This document shows positions 24,587 through 29,856 of a DNA stretch of 29,856 nucleotides, one piece after another. The notes below the pieces were generated by a model, which made no database searches, had not been told where the DNA came from, and worked only from the letters and a program-made list of their open reading frames with translations. The position numbers and the translations under genes were made by a program. Position 1 is the stretch's first letter. Every line of letters begins with the position of its first letter. Origin of the DNA: an uncultured Clostridia bacterium (GTDB lineage: Bacteria > Bacillota > Clostridia > TANB77 > CAG-508); NCBI GenBank assembly GCA_944386375.1, contig CALXAW010000003.1, positions 1 to 29,856 of the forward strand, given 5' to 3'.

Positions 24587-24615
24587 TAGTGAAATAAGCA
24601 TTACTTATTTCACTA
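24587..24615. repeat. 12-bp perfect inverted repeat
   Basis: Arms 24587-24598 and 24604-24615 with a 5-base loop. It lies between orf134 and the larger palindrome at 24618-24661, giving two hairpins in tandem. Confidence 0.7.
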
Positions 24616-24617
24616 AA

Positions 24618-24661
24618 AAGAAAAAGAAGTTTTCTAAAATTTTAGAAAACTTCTTTTTCTT
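24618..24661. terminator. 44-bp perfect palindrome, bidirectional terminator
   Basis: 24618-24639 is exactly complementary to 24640-24661, with no spacer. The A/G-rich arm and C/T-rich arm give a hairpin ending in CTTTTTCTT in both directions. It serves the convergent orf134 and tRNA-Leu genes. Confidence 0.8.
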
Positions 24662-24670
24662 AGATGTTTT

Positions 24671-24757
24671 TGGTGCAGGTGGTGGGGGTCGAACCCACAC
24701 GAATGTTACTTCGCAGGATTTTGAGTCCTGTGCGTCTGCCAATTCCGCCACACCTGC
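24671..24757 (-). tRNA. tRNA-Leu (anticodon CAA)
   Basis: 87 bases including an encoded CCA. The acceptor stem GCAGGTG pairs with CACCTGC, followed by discriminator A. The anticodon stem CAGGA/TCCTG encloses loop CTCAAAA, so the anticodon is CAA and it reads UUG. The T arm GTGGG/CCCAC has loop TTCGACC. A long variable arm (CGAAGTAACATTCGT) is typical of class II tRNA-Leu. A37 and the UUG codon make it a plausible MiaA substrate. It is a lone tRNA between its own promoter and a terminator. Confidence 0.97.
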
Positions 24758-24769
24758 ATTTACTTTAAT

Positions 24770-24798
24770 ATATTACCATACTTTTTAATAAAAGTCTA
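24770..24798 (-). promoter_or_regulatory. promoter for tRNA-Leu
   Basis: On the minus strand TAGACT (24793-24798), 17 bases, then TGG-TAATAT (24770-24775), an extended -10 element. It lies about 12 bases upstream of the tRNA 5' end and divergent from mutS2. Confidence 0.65.
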
Positions 24799-24844
24799 TA
24801 CAAATTTTAAATTTCGTGTAATAATATATGTGTTGGAGGATTTT

Positions 24845-27205
24845 ATGGATACAAAATATTTAGATAAATTAGAGTATAATCAGATTTTAAAAATTTTAGC
24901 AAGTTATTGTAAAACATATATTGGTAAAAATTTGGCATTAAATCTTATGCCTTACAATAATGTTAATATTGTTAAAAAGAATTTATTAGAAACAATGCAA
25001 TGTGATAATTTAATTACTAGGTTTGGCAATTTGCCTATTTGTGAGTTTACTAATATAGATATTTATTTAAAAACTCTATCTAGTTCTGGGTTATTGCAAA
25101 CAGAAGCATTATTAGCTTTAAATAAAATTTTAGTTATTGCCAAAGATTTAAAAAAATATTTTTCTAATGAAGATTTAGTAGAAGATGATTTTAATAGTCT
25201 TACAGATTATTTTAATTGCCTATATTCTAATAACAGTATTATAGAAAAAATCGAAAAAACTATATTAGACAAAGATACTATTGCTGATAATGCATCTACT
25301 ACTCTTAATTCTATTAGAAAAAATATTAGAAAATTAGAACAAGATATAAAAGATAATTTAAATTCTTTTATTCATTCTTCTAAAAATTCAAAATACATAC
25401 AAGAACCTATCATAACTATTAGAAGTGGAAGATATGTTATCCCTATTAAAGAAGAATACAGAAGTATGATAAAAGGATTTATTCACGATATTTCTAGTAG
25501 TGGCTCTACAGTTTTTATTGAACCTATTAGTATTTTTGATATGAATAATAAAATTGGTGATTTGCATTTAAAAGAACATTTAGAAATAGAAAAAATATTA
25601 TATGAGCTTTCTAAATTATTTTTGCCATATATTGAAGAATTAAAAACAAATACAACTATAATAGGAAAACTAGATTTTATTTGTGCTAAAGCTCTTTATT
25701 CAAAAGATATAAATGCAATTACTCCACATATTTGCCAAACTAAAGAAGTTAGATTAATTAATGCTAGACATCCTTTAATTGATAAAGAAAAAGTGGTACC
25801 TATTTCTGTTAATTTAGGTATAGATTTTTCTACTTTAGTTATAACCGGTCCAAATACTGGCGGAAAAACTGTTAGTTTAAAAACAATAGGACTATTAACT
25901 TGCATGGCTTGTAGTGGTCTTAATATACCTGCTGATAATGGTTCTAGTGTATTTGTTTTTGATAATGTTTTTGCAGATATTGGAGATAATCAAAGTATAG
26001 CAAATTCGTTAAGTACTTTTTCTTCTCACATGTTAAATATTGTAGACATTGTTAATAATTCTACAAAAAATAGTCTTATTCTTGTTGACGAACTTGGCTC
26101 TGGCACTGATCCACTTGAAGGAGCGAATTTGGCTATTAGTATTTTAGAGTATTTTAATAAAAATGGTAGTCTAACTGTTGCTACTACTCATTATCAAGAA
26201 TTAAAAAATTTTGCTTTAGTTACAAAGGGATTTGAAAATGCTAGTGTAGAATTTGATATAGATAATTTACAACCTACTTATAAATTACTTGTTGGTATTC
26301 CTGGTAAGAGCAATGCTTTTGCAATTAGCAAAAAACTTGGGCTTCCACAAAGTATTATAGATAATGCTTCTAAATTGATTAGCTCTGAAGATATTAGCAT
26401 TGAAGAATTGTTAAAAAGTATATATGATAATAAAATTAAAATTGAAAAAGAAAAAGAAGAAATAGATAAAAACTTAGTACAAATTACAAATTTGCGTAAA
26501 CAACTAGAAAGTGATAATAGTGAACTAAAAAATAAAGAAAAAGATTTAATTAATTCTGCCAAAAATGAGGCTCGCAATATTTTATTACAAGCCAAAGATG
26601 AGGCTACCGAAGTTATAAAAAAATTAAATGATATATTCGCTTCTAGCAATATATCTAATGTACAAAATATACGAAATAAATTAAACAGCGATATAAAAGC
26701 CTATTCTTCTTTTGAAAATACTACAAATAGTTCTACTCCTAGCTTGAACATAAATGATATTTATGTTGGTTTACCTGTTTATATAACTACTTTTAATCAA
26801 CATGGTATAGTTACATCTAATGTTTCTAAATCTAACGAAGTTCAAGTGCAAATTGGAAGTATGAAAACAAATATTAATATTAAATATTTGCAAAAAGATA
26901 CAAATATTAAAAAAGCCAAAAATATTTCTAATTCATACACAAAAATTTCTAAAGCCAAGTCTGCTACAGACGAAATAAATGTTATTGGATTAAATGTAGA
27001 CGAGGCATGTTTTGCAATTGATAAATTTTTAGATGACTGCTATCTTGCTAAATTAAAAACAATTAGAATCGTTCATGGAAAAGGTACTGGAAAACTAAGA
27101 GAAGGAATTCATAAATTTTTAAAAGCAAATACACATGTTAAATCTTTTAGAATAGGAACTTTTGGCGAAGGAGAAATGGGAGTAACTATAGTTGAACTAA
27201 AATGA
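24845..27205 (+). CDS. mutS2: endonuclease MutS2
   Basis: 786 residues. MutS2 suppresses homologous recombination and, in Bacillota, has also been linked to rescue of collided ribosomes; it is not a mismatch-repair protein. Order: clamp and core helices (about 1-300), ATPase with Walker A GPNTGGKT at 335-342, ILVDELGSGTDPLEGA as Walker B, TTHYQELK, then a long Lys/Glu coiled coil (about 510-610). A KOW-like segment follows (YVGLPVYITTFNQHGIVTS), then a C-terminal Smr nuclease domain (about 710-786) with HGKGTGKLR near 744-752. ATG 24845 is preferred because GGAGG lies five bases upstream; the GTG at 24830 precedes that site. No mutS partner is needed. Confidence 0.97.
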   Translation: MDTKYLDKLEYNQILKILASYCKTYIGKNLALNLMPYNNVNIVKKNLLETMQCDNLITRFGNLPICEFTNIDIYLKTLSSSGLLQTEALLALNKILVIAKDLKKYFSNEDLVEDDFNSLTDYFNCLYSNNSIIEKIEKTILDKDTIADNASTTLNSIRKNIRKLEQDIKDNLNSFIHSSKNSKYIQEPIITIRSGRYVIPIKEEYRSMIKGFIHDISSSGSTVFIEPISIFDMNNKIGDLHLKEHLEIEKILYELSKLFLPYIEELKTNTTIIGKLDFICAKALYSKDINAITPHICQTKEVRLINARHPLIDKEKVVPISVNLGIDFSTLVITGPNTGGKTVSLKTIGLLTCMACSGLNIPADNGSSVFVFDNVFADIGDNQSIANSLSTFSSHMLNIVDIVNNSTKNSLILVDELGSGTDPLEGANLAISILEYFNKNGSLTVATTHYQELKNFALVTKGFENASVEFDIDNLQPTYKLLVGIPGKSNAFAISKKLGLPQSIIDNASKLISSEDISIEELLKSIYDNKIKIEKEKEEIDKNLVQITNLRKQLESDNSELKNKEKDLINSAKNEARNILLQAKDEATEVIKKLNDIFASSNISNVQNIRNKLNSDIKAYSSFENTTNSSTPSLNINDIYVGLPVYITTFNQHGIVTSNVSKSNEVQVQIGSMKTNINIKYLQKDTNIKKAKNISNSYTKISKAKSATDEINVIGLNVDEACFAIDKFLDDCYLAKLKTIRIVHGKGTGKLREGIHKFLKANTHVKSFRIGTFGEGEMGVTIVELK

Positions 27206-27253
27206 GTGTTGCAAGACTAGAATAGAATCAACTAAAAAAATAACCAAAAAGGA

Positions 27254-27282
27254 TTGAATTTTATATAATATAAGTATATAAT
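27254..27282 (+). promoter_or_regulatory. sigma-A promoter for murC
   Basis: TTGAAT (27254-27259), a 17-base spacer, and a perfect TATAAT (27277-27282), ending 33 bases before the murC start. Confidence 0.8.
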
Positions 27283-27315
27283 TAAAAATTATAGATAGCA
27301 AAAGGGAGTGTTTTT

Positions 27316-28695
27316 ATGCCAAATATAGAAAATATAAAAAAATATAATAAAGTACATATGATAGGAATTGGTGGAGTTAGCATGAGCGGCATAGCAGAAA
27401 TATTGCATAATTGGGGTTTTACTGTTACAGGCTCTGATTTATTCCCATCAAAAATTATAGATAAATTAAATAGTAAGGGTATTAAAGTAACTATTGGGCA
27501 TAATCTAGAAGATGTAGCAAATAGCAATGTTGTAGTATATTCTGCTGCAATTAAGCAAGATGACCCAGAACTTGTAGAAGCAAGAAGATTAAATATAGAA
27601 ACAATAGAAAGAGCAGATTTTTTAGGTAAAATTACTAGATGTTATAAAGACACCATTACTATATCTGGTACACATGGTAAAACAACTACTACTTCTATGG
27701 TTTCACTTGCCTTTATGGAAGGTAAGCTTGACCCAAGCATTCAAGTTGGTGCTACATTGCACAAAATAGATGGAAACAACCTAGTTGGTAATAGTGAACA
27801 TTTTATTATAGAAGCTTGTGAATATGTAGAAAGTTTTTTAAAGTTTAGCCCAAAAGCTACAATTATATTAAATATTGATAATGACCATTTAGATTATTTT
27901 AAAACTTTTGAAAATATAAAAAATGCATTTATAAAATATGTAAAACTATTACCTGATGATGGTCTTTTAGTAGTAAATGGTGATGATAAAAACTGCTTAG
28001 ACTTACCACAATATACTAAAGCCACATGTATAACATATGGCATACAAAACAAAAACGCTAATTTTTATGCTGATAATATTGTTTTTGACGATAGTGGTTT
28101 TCCAGAGTTTGATATATATAAAAATGGAGAGTTTTATTCTAAATTTAAACTTTCTGTACCAGGTATGCACAATGTTTCTAACTGTTTAGCTTGTATTGCA
28201 TTATGTGATGCATACAAAATTTGTAGCACAGATATTCAAAATGCTTTAATAGATTTTACAGGTGCTGATAGAAGGTTTGAATATAAAGGTATGGTAAATG
28301 GTGCAAAAGTTTATGACGATTATGGCCACCACCCTACAGAAATTATGGCTACTGCTAAATCTTTAAAAAATAAAAAATATAATAAATCTTGGGTTGTATT
28401 CCAACCACATACTTATAGTAGAACAAAAGAATTATTAGAAGATTTTGCAAAAGCATTAATCAATTTTGACAATATTATTGTTTTAGATATTTATGCAGCA
28501 AGAGAAAATGATACTTATGGAATTAGCTCTAAAGATTTAGTAGATAAAATTATATCTTTAGGCAAAGATGCACAATATATACCTAATTTTGATAACTGTG
28601 TTTCTTACCTAAAACAACATGTAAAAGAAAATGATGTTGTTATGACTTTAGGTGCTGGAACAGTTACTCAAATTGGACCAATGCTTGTTAACTAA
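27316..28695 (+). CDS. murC: UDP-N-acetylmuramate--L-alanine ligase MurC
   Basis: 459 residues, normal length. MurC adds L-Ala to UDP-MurNAc using ATP, the step after MurB. Three domains are visible: N-terminal UDP-binding fold with HMIGIGGVSMSGIAEIL near 14-30, central ATPase with GTHGKTTTT at 118-126 and NIDNDHLDYF, and C-terminal domain from about 310 with GADRRFEYKG, DDYGHHPTEI, FQPHTYSRTKEL and GAGTVTQIG. ATG start behind AAAGGGAG. It has its own promoter and ends at the hairpin at 28708-28744, so it is a single-gene unit distant from murB in this window. Confidence 0.97.
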   Translation: MPNIENIKKYNKVHMIGIGGVSMSGIAEILHNWGFTVTGSDLFPSKIIDKLNSKGIKVTIGHNLEDVANSNVVVYSAAIKQDDPELVEARRLNIETIERADFLGKITRCYKDTITISGTHGKTTTTSMVSLAFMEGKLDPSIQVGATLHKIDGNNLVGNSEHFIIEACEYVESFLKFSPKATIILNIDNDHLDYFKTFENIKNAFIKYVKLLPDDGLLVVNGDDKNCLDLPQYTKATCITYGIQNKNANFYADNIVFDDSGFPEFDIYKNGEFYSKFKLSVPGMHNVSNCLACIALCDAYKICSTDIQNALIDFTGADRRFEYKGMVNGAKVYDDYGHHPTEIMATAKSLKNKKYNKSWVVFQPHTYSRTKELLEDFAKALINFDNIIVLDIYAARENDTYGISSKDLVDKIISLGKDAQYIPNFDNCVSYLKQHVKENDVVMTLGAGTVTQIGPMLVN

Positions 28696-28707
28696 AATTT
28701 TATTTTT

Positions 28708-28744
28708 AATCAAGAGTTTCTACAAGTTGTAGAAACTCTTGATT
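28708..28744. terminator. 17-bp hairpin between convergent murC and spoIVB
   Basis: Arms 28708-28724 and 28728-28744 are perfectly complementary with a 3-base loop (AGT). T-rich sequence, but no unbroken T run, follows on the plus strand. It probably ends both genes; the spoIVB stop codon lies two bases beyond. Confidence 0.65.
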
Positions 28745-28745
28745 C

Positions 28746-29856
28746 TTACTCTACTTCTTTCATTTGTTTTATCATTAAATCGCCAAAAATACCATATCCT
28801 TTTAAAGGGTCATTTACTAACACATTTGTTACTGCTCCTATAAACTTTCCATTTTGAATTATTGGTGCTCCACTCATACCTTGTATAATACCACCTGTTT
28901 TTTGCATTAGTTCTTCATCTGTTACCTTAATTAACATACTTTTATTATCATAATTATTGTTTGTATATACATTTTCTATTTCTATACTATATTCTTGTAT
29001 TTTTTCTCCATCTATACTACATAATATTGTTGCAGGACCTGTTTGTATTTCTTCTCTTAATGCTACTTCCATTTCTTTTGATGTGTCTATATCCATAGCA
29101 GCTGGATTGTCTACTTTGCCATATATTCCAAAGTTTGTATTTTTATATATTGTTCCAATTGTTTGTTGATTTTCTACTGTTCCTTGCATTTTTCCTGGTT
29201 TTCCAGCTTCACCTTTTATTATAGATAATATTTTTGTTGTTACAAATTCGCCATTTGCTATATTTATTAATTTTCCTGTGTCTATATCTGCTATACCATG
29301 TCCTAATGCTCCAAACATTTTAGAACTTGGCTCGTAAAAAGTTACTGTTCCTACTCCTGCTGCACTGTCACGCACCCATAATCCTAGCTTATATTCTGTT
29401 TTGCTTGTTTGTGTTGGCGTAATACTACATTCTTGTGTTTTTCCATCTCGCACATATTCTATTTCTACTTCTTTTCCCTGTGATTTATTTACTGTTTGTA
29501 TTAGGTCTTGTGTATTAGATATTTGTGTATTACTTACAGAAATTATCATATCTCCTTCTTCTATGCCAGAATTTTCGTATGGTTTGTATTTGTTATTGTC
29601 TACTCCTTGTATTTCTGACATACCTACTACTAATACTCCATTTGTATATAATTTTACTCCTGCCATATTTCCTACTGGGATTACTGTTGTTTTTGGTAAT
29701 ACATTTACATTTACATTTTTTATTGGTATTTTGTCAAAAAGACTTACTTGCAATTTTGTTACTCCTGTTTGTTCTATGCTTTTACCTTCTATATTAGAAG
29801 ATGTTAAAACTACATTATTGTTTTCTTGTGTTTTAATGTTTATACCAAGTATTGTT
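28746..29856 (-). CDS. spoIVB: stage IV sporulation protein B (SpoIVB), 5' end cut by window
   Basis: 369 codons are visible and the frame is open to the window edge, so the N-terminal membrane anchor (probably 40-60 residues) is missing. SpoIVB is the forespore serine peptidase that crosses to the intermembrane space and triggers pro-sigma-K processing. A PDZ domain (GVLVVGMSEIQG, then SGIEEGDMIISV) precedes the S55 peptidase: GLWVRDSAAGVGTVTFYEP, GALGHGIADIDTG with the catalytic His, VTDEELMQKTGGIIQGMSGAPI with the catalytic Ser and an Asp, and the ending NVLVNDPLKGYGIFGD. Starting at the TTG at 29753 is not justified, because coding continues upstream in the same frame. It indicates that the organism sporulates or descends from a sporulating ancestor. 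Confidence 0.95.
   Translation of the reverse strand, partial: TILGINIKTQENNNVVLTSSNIEGKSIEQTGVTKLQVSLFDKIPIKNVNVNVLPKTTVIPVGNMAGVKLYTNGVLVVGMSEIQGVDNNKYKPYENSGIEEGDMIISVSNTQISNTQDLIQTVNKSQGKEVEIEYVRDGKTQECSITPTQTSKTEYKLGLWVRDSAAGVGTVTFYEPSSKMFGALGHGIADIDTGKLINIANGEFVTTKILSIIKGEAGKPGKMQGTVENQQTIGTIYKNTNFGIYGKVDNPAAMDIDTSKEMEVALREEIQTGPATILCSIDGEKIQEYSIEIENVYTNNNYDNKSMLIKVTDEELMQKTGGIIQGMSGAPIIQNGKFIGAVTNVLVNDPLKGYGIFGDLMIKQMKEVE

Noticed and set aside
24671..24757. Link between tRNA-Leu(CAA), which reads UUG, and the many TTG starts
   Set aside because: Start codons, including TTG, are read by initiator tRNA-fMet, so an elongator tRNA-Leu would not explain them. The co-occurrence is probably chance.
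3855..28744. CRISPR array made of the intergenic hairpins
   Set aside because: The hairpins are single, far apart and of different sequence, with no regular spacers and no cas genes.
28746..29753. SpoIVB starting at TTG 29753
   Set aside because: The frame is open and protein-like up to the window edge, and there is no good ribosome site before this TTG. It is a fragment cut by the window, not a complete or truncated gene.

Overview
The window is a compact, very AT-rich stretch of chromosome. It looks like an anaerobic, spore-forming, Gram-positive bacterium of the Clostridia (Bacillota). The reasons are a SpoIVB sporulation protease, a SepF-DivIVA division pair, a MutL carrying the endonuclease motifs, MutS2, a GlmR/YvcK-type protein beside MurB, strong AGGAGG ribosome sites and frequent TTG starts. 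TGA is used as a stop (for example by miaA), so the standard bacterial code applies. The sequence alone does not give a genus. No phage, insertion sequence or CRISPR array was seen.

Left part (1-4882). A leftward operon runs pilin-like gene, murB, glmR/yvcK-like gene, then the first 29 codons of a glycogen debranching enzyme cut by the window edge. Diverging from it is a rightward pair, nfeD and an SPFH/stomatin gene, ending in a bidirectional terminator at 4847-4882.

Centre left (4875-13763). A probable leftward operon of about 9 kb begins at a promoter at 13736-13763. It contains rsmD, a conserved coiled-coil gene, ftsK/spoIIIE, an unrecognised 528-residue coiled-coil protein, a beta-CASP metallo-beta-lactamase RNase and a GH15 glucoamylase. 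It ends at the same bidirectional terminator. With the debranching enzyme, the glucoamylase points to alpha-glucan (glycogen or starch) breakdown.

Centre (13866-19939). A promoter-to-terminator unit, sepF-divIVA, is followed by the leftward set mutL, a small membrane protein, miaA and an HlyD-like protein. These are tightly spaced, with miaA and hlyD overlapping.

Right part (20016-29856). Two tiny Cys/Gly-rich membrane peptides (20198-20475), probably missed by automated gene calling, sit between two related hairpins and behind a possible sigma-K-type sporulation promoter. Then come a leftward ABC-2 transporter (ATPase and permease overlapping by 8 bases), a divergent adenylate-kinase-like protein with a Lys-rich N-terminal extension and lost AMP-site residues, an orphan 134-residue protein, tRNA-Leu(CAA), mutS2, murC, and spoIVB cut by the right edge.

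Most of the window is housekeeping: cell wall (murB, murC, glmR-like), division and chromosome segregation (sepF, divIVA, ftsK), DNA and RNA maintenance (mutL, mutS2, rsmD, miaA, RNase) and sporulation (spoIVB, perhaps the Cys-rich peptides). The best candidates for undescribed biology are the Cys-rich peptide cassette, the adenylate-kinase-like protein, the altered GlmR-like protein and the 528-residue orphan. No complete new multi-gene system is clearly evident.
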